Part shown: piece by piece, positions 1-6,872 of the stretch
Position numbering within the stretch: the stretch's first letter is position 1
Layout of the letters: each line of letters starts with the position of its first letter
Assembly: GCA_050260215.1 (NCBI GenBank)
Contig: JBLNBU010000197.1
Span: 1-17,758, forward strand
DNA: 17,758 nt
Reading direction: 5' to 3'
Source: JBLNBU01 sp050260215
Lineage (GTDB): Bacteria > Pseudomonadota > Alphaproteobacteria > Rhodospirillales > Magnetospirillaceae
Notes under the pieces: model-generated
Told to the model about the DNA's origin: nothing
What the model saw: only the letters and a program-made list of their open reading frames with translations
Databases searched by the model: none
Position numbers and translations under genes: made by a program

Positions 1-557
1 TCGGCCTTGCGGGGGTCGATCTCGACCGCCTCGCGCAAGCTTCGCGCCAGGCCCTTGAAGCAGCTTTCGACGATGTGGTGGCTGTTGTCGCCGTACAGGG
101 CCTCGACGTGCAGGGTGGCGCCGGCCGCCTGGGCGAAGGCCTGGAACCACTCCTTGAACAGTTCGGTGTCCATGGTGCCGACCTTGTCGCGCGGGAACTC
201 CACCTTCCACACCAGGTAGGGACGGTTGGACAGGTCGATGGCGACCCGGGTCAGGGTCTCGTCCATGGGGGTGTAGGCATGGCCGTAGCGGCGGATGCCC
301 TTGCGTTCGCCCAGCGCCTTGGCCACGGCCTGGCCGATGGCGATGCCGACGTCCTCGGTGGTGTGGTGGGCGTCGATGTGCAGGTCGCCGTCGGCCTTGA
401 CGTCCAGGTCGATCAGCCCATGCCGGGCCAGCTGCTCCAGCATGTGGTCGAGAAAGCCGACCCCGGTGTCGACCGCGTAGCGGCCGCTGCCGTCCAGGTT
501 GACGGCGACCTTGATGCGGGTCTCGGTGGTATTGCGCTCGACGCTGGCCTGACGCAT
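1..557 (-). CDS. hisB: Imidazoleglycerol-phosphate dehydratase, 3' end cut by window edge
   Basis: HisB dehydrates imidazole glycerol phosphate to imidazole acetol phosphate, the sixth step of histidine synthesis, in the cytoplasm as a Mn-dependent 24-mer. The visible 185 residues start with an ATG preceded by a perfect AGGAGG five bases upstream. Family signatures are clear: FLDHML (residues 35-40), HHTTED (64-69) and DNSHHIVES (157-165), which supply the metal-binding histidines and glutamates. Bacterial monofunctional HisB is about 195-200 residues, so only around ten residues are missing on the left. There is no N-terminal phosphatase domain, so this is the monofunctional form and not the E. 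coli type fusion. The gene points out of the window, where further his genes would be expected in this group (inference). Confidence 0.97.
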   Translation of the reverse strand, partial: MRQASVERNTTETRIKVAVNLDGSGRYAVDTGVGFLDHMLEQLARHGLIDLDVKADGDLHIDAHHTTEDVGIAIGQAVAKALGERKGIRRYGHAYTPMDETLTRVAIDLSNRPYLVWKVEFPRDKVGTMDTELFKEWFQAFAQAAGATLHVEALYGDNSHHIVESCFKGLARSLREAVEIDPRKA

Positions 558-586
558 GGGGGCCTCCTGAGATGCTCGGGTTCCTT

Positions 587-614
587 AGTATCAGGATGGT
601 TGCGGCGATGCCAG
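587..614 (-). promoter_or_regulatory. Candidate sigma-70 promoter of hisB
   Basis: Read on the minus strand, CTGGCA (609-614) and GATACT (587-592) are separated by 16 bases, each matching four of six consensus positions. Transcription would start near 580, giving a leader of about 20 bases that holds the AGGAGG at 563-568. The match is by eye only. Confidence 0.3.
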
Positions 615-675
615 ATCGGAAACAGCCCGGCCGCCCGGCCGTCCACCACCTATCGCGGGTGCGTTTCCTTCATCA

Positions 676-703
676 TTGCCTGCATTAAGGGGAATGGGAT
701 ACC
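676..703 (+). promoter_or_regulatory. Weak candidate promoter of the protease gene
   Basis: TTGCCT (676-681) and GATACC (698-703) are 16 bases apart, 31 bases upstream of the protease ATG. The -10 match is poor (three of six). The surrounding 558-733 spacer between hisB and the protease is richer in A+T than the genes and must hold divergent promoters. Confidence 0.2.
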
Positions 704-733
704 CTGGACCCCCACATCCGCGAGGAAGGACTC

Positions 734-2050
734 ATGCTGCGACGGGCGAGAATTATGGCCGCGGTCATCCAGGCGGCAGCCCTGACGGGCTGCAATGCGG
801 AGGTCAAGAAGGCCGAGCAACGCCCGATCGTGCAAATGGAGGCCAAAACATCCACCGACCCGATACGCTTCGAAAAATTGGTATTCGACGTCAAACGCGG
901 AGCCATGATCGGCGGCTACGTCTTCAACCCCTTCCTCTGCCGAGCTAACCCCGCGGACATTAGCTGGGGTGCGGGCCGGGTGAATGCCTCGTCGATCGAA
1001 ACCGCGGACATCTTCTACAATGAGATGGTCTCGGCCGGTTATCAGGTGCTGGGAGATCCCAAGAAGCTGTTCGCCGAGCGCAGCGAGACGCGGGCCACCT
1101 ACGGGGTCGCCGGCCGGGTGACCGAGGTGCAGTTCGCCCTGTGCGACGAAGTCCATCCCCTGTTCGGCTATCGGGTCGGCCTCAGCGGCGACGCCTATGT
1201 GAAGATCCAGTGGCAGGTCCTCGACAAGCATTCGCGGCGCGTCGTGTTCGACACCTTCACCGAAGGGAGCTTCAAGAACACCACGGCGACGGTGGACGGC
1301 GACATCGTCGCGCTCAATGGCGCCCTGGCCAACGCGGTTGCCAATCTTGCCGCGGACACCGGGTTCTTTGATCTGGTTTCGGGCAAGGGCAGCACCGAAG
1401 CGGCGGCCGTTCCACGCGATGAGCAGCCGCTGATACGGGTTCGTGTTCCCAGCAAGCTGTCGGCAGCACCGATCAACCAGCACATGGACAAGGTTCGGGC
1501 CTCGGCGGTCACCATCCTGTCGGACGGCGGCCACGGTTCGGGGTTCTTCTTCTCGCGCGACGGCTACGTGCTGACCAACCAGCACGTGGTCGGCGACGCC
1601 AAGATGGTTACCGTCCGCCTCCCCAGCGGGCGCGAAATGATGGGCGAGGTGATCCGCCGGCACAAACTGCGCGACGTCGCCCTGATCCTGGTGGAAGAGC
1701 AGGGATATCCCGCCCTGCCCATGCGCCGCGGCGAGCCGGTCAGGATCGGCGACGAGGTCTTCGCCATCGGCGCGCCCCTGGAAGTGAAGCTGAGCGGCAC
1801 GGTCACCAAGGGAATAGTCAGCGCCATCCGCCGTGACGAACGCGACGGCCAGGAGATGATCCAGGGCGATGTGTCCATCCACCCCGGCAACAGCGGCGGC
1901 CCGCTGCTGGACGACAAGGGGAACGTGATCGGCATAGCCGTCGCCGGCTATACAGGCGGATTCGGCAACGGCCTGAACTTGTTCATTCCCATCGACGATG
2001 CGCTCAGCAAGCTGAGGGTGCAGCTGGTGGACGAACGCGCACCGCGCTGA
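734..2050 (+). CDS. Trypsin-like serine protease, putative lipoprotein, with unknown N-terminal domain
   Basis: This 438-residue protein probably acts as an endopeptidase outside the inner membrane. Its N-terminus has arginines, a short hydrophobic stretch and a lipobox-like LTGC with the modifiable cysteine at residue 20. Residues 255-430 form a DegP/HtrA-like trypsin fold with the full catalytic triad: His284 in TNQHVV, Asp314 in RDVAL and Ser387 in GNSGGP. No PDZ domain follows, unlike DegP. Residues 30-240 match no family I recognise. The ATG follows AGGAAGGA with a short spacer. The gene lies between hisB and hslV, and its N-terminal half is less GC-rich, with at least four ATA isoleucine codons in the whole gene, which suggests a different history from its neighbours. 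The protease assignment is firm; lipidation is likely; the substrate is unknown. Confidence 0.88.
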   Translation: MLRRARIMAAVIQAAALTGCNAEVKKAEQRPIVQMEAKTSTDPIRFEKLVFDVKRGAMIGGYVFNPFLCRANPADISWGAGRVNASSIETADIFYNEMVSAGYQVLGDPKKLFAERSETRATYGVAGRVTEVQFALCDEVHPLFGYRVGLSGDAYVKIQWQVLDKHSRRVVFDTFTEGSFKNTTATVDGDIVALNGALANAVANLAADTGFFDLVSGKGSTEAAAVPRDEQPLIRVRVPSKLSAAPINQHMDKVRASAVTILSDGGHGSGFFFSRDGYVLTNQHVVGDAKMVTVRLPSGREMMGEVIRRHKLRDVALILVEEQGYPALPMRRGEPVRIGDEVFAIGAPLEVKLSGTVTKGIVSAIRRDERDGQEMIQGDVSIHPGNSGGPLLDDKGNVIGIAVAGYTGGFGNGLNLFIPIDDALSKLRVQLVDERAPR

Positions 2051-2055
2051 CCGCC

Positions 2056-2087
2056 CTTCCCTTCCGCCGGAACTGCCCTATCTATTG
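2056..2087 (+). promoter_or_regulatory. Candidate heat-shock (RpoH) promoter of hslVU
   Basis: CTTC at 2056-2059, a 17-base spacer, then CCTATCTATTG from 2077 resembles the alphaproteobacterial RpoH consensus CTTG-N17/18-CYTATNTNNG, with one mismatch in the -35 and the final G displaced by one. It starts six bases after the protease stop codon and would give a leader of about 85 bases before hslV. HslVU is a classic heat-shock operon, which makes this placement sensible. Spotted by eye; not scored against a matrix. Confidence 0.42.
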
Positions 2088-2172
2088 GTCCGGCACCACA
2101 TCCCCCGGCATTGCGGTCCGGGCGGGCGTTTGCCATCATCGCCCTCCCATCCGGACCCGTCGAAGGAAACCC

Positions 2173-2718
2173 ATGTCCGACCACCCTGAAAGCTGGCACG
2201 GCACAACCATCCTGGCCGTGCGCAAGGCCGGCCGCGTCGTCCTTGCCGGCGACGGCCAGGTCAGCCTGGGCCAGACCGTCATCAAGGGCAACGCCCGCAA
2301 GGTCCGCCGCATCGGCGGCGGCGAGATCCTGGTCGGCTTTGCCGGCGCCACCGCCGACGCCTTCACCCTGCTCGAACGCCTGGAGGGCAAGCTGGAGAAG
2401 CACCCCGGCCAGCTGATGCGCGCCTGCGTCGAACTGGCCAAGGACTGGCGCACCGACCGCTACCTGCGCCGCCTGGAAGCGATGATGGCGGTGGCCGACC
2501 GCGAGGTGTCGCTGGTGCTGACCGGCCAGGGCGACGTGCTCGAACCCGAGGACGGCATCATCGGCATCGGCTCGGGCGGCAACTACGCCCTGGCGGCGGC
2601 GCGCGCCCTGATCGACGTCGACGGCATGGACGCCGAGGCCATCGCCCGCAAGGCCATGGAAATTGCCGCCGGCATTTGCGTCTACACCAACACCAGCATC
2701 GTGGTGGAAACCCTATGA
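2173..2718 (+). CDS. hslV: ATP-dependent protease peptidase subunit HslV
   Basis: HslV is the proteasome-like peptidase core of the cytoplasmic HslVU (ClpYQ) protease that degrades misfolded and regulatory proteins. The 181-residue protein carries a ten-residue propeptide ending in HG, followed by the nucleophile Thr11. The other active-site residues expected from E. coli numbering are present: Asp27 in GDGQ, Lys43 and Ser134 in GSGG. A longer propeptide than in E. coli (only Met) is common in alphaproteobacteria. The ATG follows GAAGGAA. The stop codon overlaps the hslU start (ATGA), so the two subunits are translationally coupled. The candidate RpoH promoter upstream fits heat-shock control. 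Confidence 0.98.
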   Translation: MSDHPESWHGTTILAVRKAGRVVLAGDGQVSLGQTVIKGNARKVRRIGGGEILVGFAGATADAFTLLERLEGKLEKHPGQLMRACVELAKDWRTDRYLRRLEAMMAVADREVSLVLTGQGDVLEPEDGIIGIGSGGNYALAAARALIDVDGMDAEAIARKAMEIAAGICVYTNTSIVVETL

Positions 2719-4040
2719 GCGCCGCCGCCTTCTCCCCCCGCGAGATCGTCTCCGAGCTCGACCGCTTCATCGTCGGCCAGAACGACGCCAAGCGCGCTGT
2801 CGCCGTGGCGCTGAGGAACCGCTGGCGCCGCCAGCAGCTGCCCGACTCCTTGCGCGAGGAGGTTCTGCCCAAGAACATCCTGATGATCGGCCCCACCGGC
2901 GTCGGCAAGACCGAGATCGCGCGGCGCTTGGCGAGGCTGGCCCAGGCTCCGTTCATCAAGGTCGAGGCCACCAAGTTCACCGAGGTCGGCTATGTGGGCC
3001 GCGACGTCGAGCAGATCGTGCGCGACATCGTCGAGGTCGCCATCTCCATGACCCGCGAACGGCTGCGCAAGCAGGTGGTGGCCAAGGCCGAACTGGCGGC
3101 CGAGGAACGCCTGCTCGACACCCTGGTCGGTGAAACCGCCACCTCCGAGACCCGCCAGAAGTTCCGCAAGATGCTGCGGGAGGGCACCCTGGACGACCGC
3201 GAAGTCGAGATCCAGGTCGCCGATACCGGCGGCGGCGCCATGCCCACCTTCGACATCCCCGGCATGCCCGGCGCCAGCATGGGCATGGTCAACCTGGGCG
3301 ACATCCTGGGCAAGGCCTTCTCCGGCCGCACCCGGCCGCGCAAGCTGACCGTCAAGGACGCCATGGCGGTGCTGACCGAGGAGGAGGCCGACAAGCTCCT
3401 GGACCAGGAAACCGTGGTCAAGGAAGCCATCTGGTCGGTCGAGAACAACGGCATCGTCTTCATCGACGAGATCGACAAGATCTGTGCCCGCGGCGCCGAG
3501 CAGCGGGTCGGCGGCGATGTCAGCCGCGAAGGGGTCCAGCGCGACCTGCTGCCCCTGATCGAGGGCACCACGGTAGCCACCAAGCACGGGCCGGTGAAGA
3601 CCGACCACGTGCTGTTCATCGCCTCGGGCGCCTTCCACCTGGCCAAGCCCAGCGACCTGTTGCCCGAACTGCAGGGCCGCCTGCCCATCCGCGTCGAGCT
3701 GCAGGCTTTGACCCGCGACGACTTCGTGCGCATCCTGACCGAGCCCGAGGCCAGCCTGATCAAGCAGTACAAGGCGCTGCTGGCCACCGAAGAGCTGGAT
3801 CTCGAATTCGAGGACGGCGCCATCGAGGCCATCGCCGACCTGGCCGCCGAGATCAATCGCGGGGTCGAGAACATCGGGGCGCGGCGCCTGCAGACGGTGA
3901 TGGAACGCCTGCTGGAGGAAATCAGCTTCACCGCCCCCGACCAGCCGCCCGGCACCCGCATCGTCATCACCCGTGCGCTGGTGGAAGAGCGGGTCGGCGA
4001 ACTGGCACGCAAAACGGACTTGGCGAAGTTCATCCTGTAA
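2715..4040 (+). CDS. hslU: ATP-dependent protease ATPase subunit HslU
   Basis: HslU is the AAA+ unfoldase that feeds substrates into HslV. The chosen ATG overlaps the hslV stop codon and gives 441 residues, close to the 443 of E. coli. Motifs in order: Walker A GPTGVGKT (59-66), pore loop GYVGRD (92-97), the inserted I domain at about 110-235, Walker B IVFIDE (247-252), a sensor-2 GARRLQT (388-394), and the C-terminal DLAKFIL that docks into HslV. A further in-frame ATG at 2676 lies inside hslV and is not needed. All key residues are present, so the complex should be active. A stem-loop follows the stop codon closely. Confidence 0.98.
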   Translation: MSAAAFSPREIVSELDRFIVGQNDAKRAVAVALRNRWRRQQLPDSLREEVLPKNILMIGPTGVGKTEIARRLARLAQAPFIKVEATKFTEVGYVGRDVEQIVRDIVEVAISMTRERLRKQVVAKAELAAEERLLDTLVGETATSETRQKFRKMLREGTLDDREVEIQVADTGGGAMPTFDIPGMPGASMGMVNLGDILGKAFSGRTRPRKLTVKDAMAVLTEEEADKLLDQETVVKEAIWSVENNGIVFIDEIDKICARGAEQRVGGDVSREGVQRDLLPLIEGTTVATKHGPVKTDHVLFIASGAFHLAKPSDLLPELQGRLPIRVELQALTRDDFVRILTEPEASLIKQYKALLATEELDLEFEDGAIEAIADLAAEINRGVENIGARRLQTVMERLLEEISFTAPDQPPGTRIVITRALVEERVGELARKTDLAKFIL

Positions 4041-4052
4041 GGAGATAAAGGA

Positions 4053-4072
4053 CGAGGGGATCCGTCCCCTCG
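4053..4072 (+). terminator. Stem-loop after hslU
   Basis: CGAGGGGA and TCCCCTCG form a perfect 8-bp stem with a TCCG loop, 12 bases after the hslU stop. No run of T follows, so it is more likely an mRNA 3' stabiliser or an attenuating structure than a strong intrinsic terminator. Confidence 0.4.
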
Positions 4073-4099
4073 CGCTCTTCGTAGGTGGACCTTCAGCCG

Positions 4100-5029
4100 A
4101 TGCGCCTTTTCGTCCTCGCCCTCGCCCTGCTGCTGTCCGCGCCCGCCCTGGCCGGCGAGCGGTTCACCTTCGCCGCCATCGGCGACCTGCCCTATGTGCG
4201 CGAGGACCCCCACGTGCTCGACCCCGAGGCGGCGGCCAACCGCGACTTCTCGCGCCTGGTCGAGCGCATCAACGCCTCGCGGCCCGCCTTCACCGTCCAT
4301 GTGGGCGACACCAAGGCCGGCAACACCACCTGCACAGACGAGCATCTGGCCTTCATCAAGGCCCGCTTCTTCGACCGTTTCGACGGCCCGCTGGTCTATA
4401 CCCCCGGCGACAACGAGTGGACCGACTGCGACCGCAAGGGCGGCGACCCGCTGGTCCAGCTGGCCCATCTCCGCAAGCTGTACTTCGCCCAGCCCCACAG
4501 CCTGGGCCGGACGCCGATGAAGCTGACCCGCCAGCACGACTTCCCCGAAAACGCCCTGTGGACCCGCAGCCAGGTGGTGTTCGCCACCCTGAACGTGCCC
4601 GGCAGCAACAACGACGAACGCCAGCCCGAGGAATTCGCCGCCCGCAACGCCGCCGACCTGGCCTGGCTGCGCGGCGCCTTCGCCCGGGCGCGCTCCGACA
4701 AGGCCAAGGCGGTGGTCCTGTTCATGCAGGCCAATCCCGGCTGGTTCTGCACCCGCAAGGAATGCACCAACGGCGAGGGCGACGGCATCGCCAACTACCG
4801 CGAGCTGCTGGCCGCCCTGGTCGCCGAGGTCGAGGCCTTCCCCCGCCCGGTGCTGATGGTCCACGGCGACACCCATGTGTTCACCGTCGACAAGCCCATG
4901 CGCAAGAACGGCGACGTGCAGCCGCGCTTCACCCGCCTCGAGGTGTTCGGCGACACCGACAGCCATGCGGTGCTGGTCGACGTCGACCCGGATTCCCCCG
5001 ACGTGTTCGGCTTTCGGCCGCTGATGTAG
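4100..5029 (+). CDS. Exported calcineurin-like metallophosphoesterase
   Basis: The 309-residue product looks like a periplasmic metal-dependent phosphoesterase. A signal peptide (MRLF, hydrophobic core, ALA cleavage after about residue 18) is followed by the ordered metal-ligand motifs of the fold: GD at 28-29, GDT at 69-71, GDNEW at 103-107 and HGDTH at 255-259. Cysteines at 78, 110, 217 and 222 could form disulfides in the periplasm. ATG at 4100 was chosen because the signal peptide begins there and AGGTGG lies 11 bases upstream; a GTG at 4085 would add five residues but overlaps that Shine-Dalgarno. The gene lies 59 bases after hslU, so read-through from hslVU is possible. Its substrate cannot be told from sequence. 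Confidence 0.85.
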   Translation: MRLFVLALALLLSAPALAGERFTFAAIGDLPYVREDPHVLDPEAAANRDFSRLVERINASRPAFTVHVGDTKAGNTTCTDEHLAFIKARFFDRFDGPLVYTPGDNEWTDCDRKGGDPLVQLAHLRKLYFAQPHSLGRTPMKLTRQHDFPENALWTRSQVVFATLNVPGSNNDERQPEEFAARNAADLAWLRGAFARARSDKAKAVVLFMQANPGWFCTRKECTNGEGDGIANYRELLAALVAEVEAFPRPVLMVHGDTHVFTVDKPMRKNGDVQPRFTRLEVFGDTDSHAVLVDVDPDSPDVFGFRPLM

Positions 5030-5078
5030 GCCATCGGGAGAGGGGCCGCACCCGCCGGCGGGCGGGCGGTGTTCATCC

Positions 5079-5104
5079 TGCTGTCCGTCGCGGCAGCAAG
5101 GAGG
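5079..5104 (+). promoter_or_regulatory. Shine-Dalgarno of the DUF4142 gene with an abutting hairpin
   Basis: A near-consensus AAGGAGG (5098-5104) sits seven bases before the ATG. Immediately upstream, 5079-5085 can pair with 5092-5098 (7 bp, one G-T pair, 6-base loop), so the 3' arm touches the ribosome site. A second small GC hairpin is at 5051-5066. Confidence 0.35.
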
Positions 5105-5111
5105 TCCCCCG

Positions 5112-5648
5112 ATGTTGCGTCCCCTCGCCTGCGTCCTGATCCTCGCCCTGGCGGCCCCGCCGGCCTTCGCCCAGGCGGCGCGCGGCAAGCTCAGCCGCCA
5201 GGACCGGGAATTCGCCACCCATGCCATGTCCGGCGGCCAGTTGGAGGTCGAGCTGGGCCGCATCGCCGAACGCCAGGCCGGATCGGACGCCGTGCGCGGC
5301 TTCGGGCAGAAGATGGTCCAGGACCACTCGGCCAACAACCAGCAGATGCAGACGGTGGCGCAAGGGCTGGGGCTGACCCAGCCGGCCCAGCTGCCCGCCG
5401 ACGAACGTCGCCAGGTCGAGCGCCTGAGCAGCCTGTCGGGCCCCGACTTCGACGCCGCCTACATGCCCTTCATGGTCAAGGACCACGAGAAGGACATCAA
5501 GGAGTTCGAGAAGGAGATCCGCAAGGGCACCAACGCCCAGCTGAAGGGCTATGCCCAGCAGACGCTGCCCGTTCTGCAGCAGCACCTGCAGCTGGCCCGC
5601 CAGGTCAGCGCCGCCCAGAACGTCGCCCAGACGCCCCGGCAGCGCTAG
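5112..5648 (+). CDS. DUF4142 family exported protein (ferritin-like helical bundle)
   Basis: A 178-residue protein of the DUF4142 family, whose members are exported helical bundles of unproven function that are widespread in proteobacteria and often linked to stress responses. The signal peptide ends at AFA after residue 20. The family's recurring pattern is visible: FGQKMVQDHS (64-73), MVKDHEKDI (121-129) and LPVLQQHL (152-159), placing His72, His125 and His158 on separate helices. The remaining chain is rich in Gln, Glu and Lys and almost entirely helical in character. The start is fixed by the AAGGAGG. It follows the phosphoesterase by 82 bases and ends at a strong convergent palindrome. 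Family assignment is confident; function is not known. Confidence 0.87.
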   Translation: MLRPLACVLILALAAPPAFAQAARGKLSRQDREFATHAMSGGQLEVELGRIAERQAGSDAVRGFGQKMVQDHSANNQQMQTVAQGLGLTQPAQLPADERRQVERLSSLSGPDFDAAYMPFMVKDHEKDIKEFEKEIRKGTNAQLKGYAQQTLPVLQQHLQLARQVSAAQNVAQTPRQR

Positions 5649-5679
5649 GGGCTGGCATACGGCCGTCCTTCCCGTCCCT

Positions 5680-5710
5680 CGTCATGGCCGGGCTTGACCC
5701 GGCCATGACG
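5680..5710. terminator. Perfect 13-bp inverted repeat between convergent genes
   Basis: 5680-5692 pairs perfectly with 5698-5710 around a CTTGA loop. It lies between the ends of the DUF4142 gene (+) and a glycosyltransferase gene (-), touching the latter's stop codon. It probably acts as a bidirectional terminator or RNA end, though it has no T run. It belongs to the same GGG-CTTGA-CCC palindrome type as those at 14057-14112. Confidence 0.65.
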
Positions 5711-5711
5711 G

Positions 5712-6872
5712 TCAGGTGTCGGACACGACTGCCTCGACCGCCTCCCATGCGTCGTCGACGCCGACGCCGGCGACGCAGGGAAAGGCGTCCTGGCCCGAGG
5801 CGCGCTTGGGGCAGCGCCACAGGCAGTGGTAGCAGTCCATGGCGTGGTGCAGGAAGGCGGCGCCGGCCGGGCGGATGGGGTCGGGATAGGGGACGAAGCA
5901 GCCGAAATGGCCGCCGCCGGCGATCAGAACCGTCGGCGCCCCCACCCCCAGGGCCAAGTGGCCGGGACCGGTGTCGTTGGTGACCACGCAGGCCGCGTGC
6001 TTGAGCACGTCGATCAGCTCGGGCAGCGTCAAGGTGCCGATGGTGTCGACCACGCCCGGATGGTCGAGCGCGGCGATGGCGGGCTTGGCGAAAGCCTCCT
6101 GGCCGGCGCCGACGAACACCACCCGCAAGCCCGCTTCCAGGCAGCGGCGCGCCAGCGCCAGGAACTGGTCGAAGGGCCAGCGCCGCCCCGGCTCGTTGGA
6201 GCCGAAATTCATCGCCACGTACGGCCCGCCCGCCGGCAGCCTGGGGGGAACGTCGCGCCAGGGGATGGCGGGGACCTCGGGCGGATGAGGCCGGCCGGTC
6301 AGCCGCTCGAGGAAGGTGAAGTGGCGCAGCCCCTCGTGGGTGGGATAGGGCCCGGTATCGATCACCCGGGTGGCGCGGGCGAGGTACCAGGCGAATTCGG
6401 ACCGGGTCTTGTCGGTGATGAAGGGCTGGCACACTACCCGCTCGGGTGCCCGGCTCATCCACACCAGGGAATCGGCGGTCAGCGTCTTGCGCATGAACAT
6501 GTCGCAGACGGCGACGCCAAAGCCCTGGCGGCGCACCCACAAGGCCACTTTCAGGCGGTAAAGCCACTTCTTCTCGAAGGCGTGCTCGTCGATGGCGACG
6601 ACGGTGAATCCGGCGAACACCTCGGCCGCCAGCGACTTCCACGAGTTGCACCCCAGCACGGTGATCTGCTCGGGCTCTACCCCGAAGGCCGCCGGATAGT
6701 GGTCGAGCGCCCGGCGGAACATCACCATGTCGCCGATGCCGTCCATGCGCACCACCAGCACGCCCTGCCGCCGCTTCGGGGCCGGCCACAGCGCCACCAG
6801 GGCGTCGATGGGCCGGAACATCCACCAGCGCCGGCGCATGCCGCGCGGAAACAGGGTGGAAAGCCAGCTCAT
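5712..6872 (-). CDS. Family 9 glycosyltransferase (heptosyltransferase-like), copy A
   Basis: A 386-residue cytoplasmic GT-B glycosyltransferase of family GT9, the family of ADP-heptose:LPS heptosyltransferases. The N-terminal donor/acceptor loop is VRMDGIGD (41-48) with the conserved Asp48, and the C-terminal nucleotide-sugar site is NDTGPGHLA (299-307). Near the end is a four-cysteine motif C-x2-C-x3-C-x11-C (347, 350, 354, 366). The ATG overlaps the stop codon of the upstream glycosyltransferase (ATGA), which fixes the start and indicates coupling. It is more distant from copies B and C than those are from each other. The exact sugar and acceptor cannot be read from sequence; a role in LPS core or another surface glycan is inferred. 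Confidence 0.85.
   Translation of the reverse strand: MSWLSTLFPRGMRRRWWMFRPIDALVALWPAPKRRQGVLVVRMDGIGDMVMFRRALDHYPAAFGVEPEQITVLGCNSWKSLAAEVFAGFTVVAIDEHAFEKKWLYRLKVALWVRRQGFGVAVCDMFMRKTLTADSLVWMSRAPERVVCQPFITDKTRSEFAWYLARATRVIDTGPYPTHEGLRHFTFLERLTGRPHPPEVPAIPWRDVPPRLPAGGPYVAMNFGSNEPGRRWPFDQFLALARRCLEAGLRVVFVGAGQEAFAKPAIAALDHPGVVDTIGTLTLPELIDVLKHAACVVTNDTGPGHLALGVGAPTVLIAGGGHFGCFVPYPDPIRPAGAAFLHHAMDCYHCLWRCPKRASGQDAFPCVAGVGVDDAWEAVEAVVSDT

Noticed and set aside
650..1882. A 410-codon minus-strand frame opposite the protease
   Set aside because: The plus strand encodes a complete catalytic triad and lipobox, while this frame shows only composition-driven sequence.
2990..5338. A 782-codon open frame on the minus strand
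   Set aside because: It lies opposite hslU and the phosphoesterase, and its product is low-complexity with no domain; long antisense frames are expected in DNA this GC-rich.
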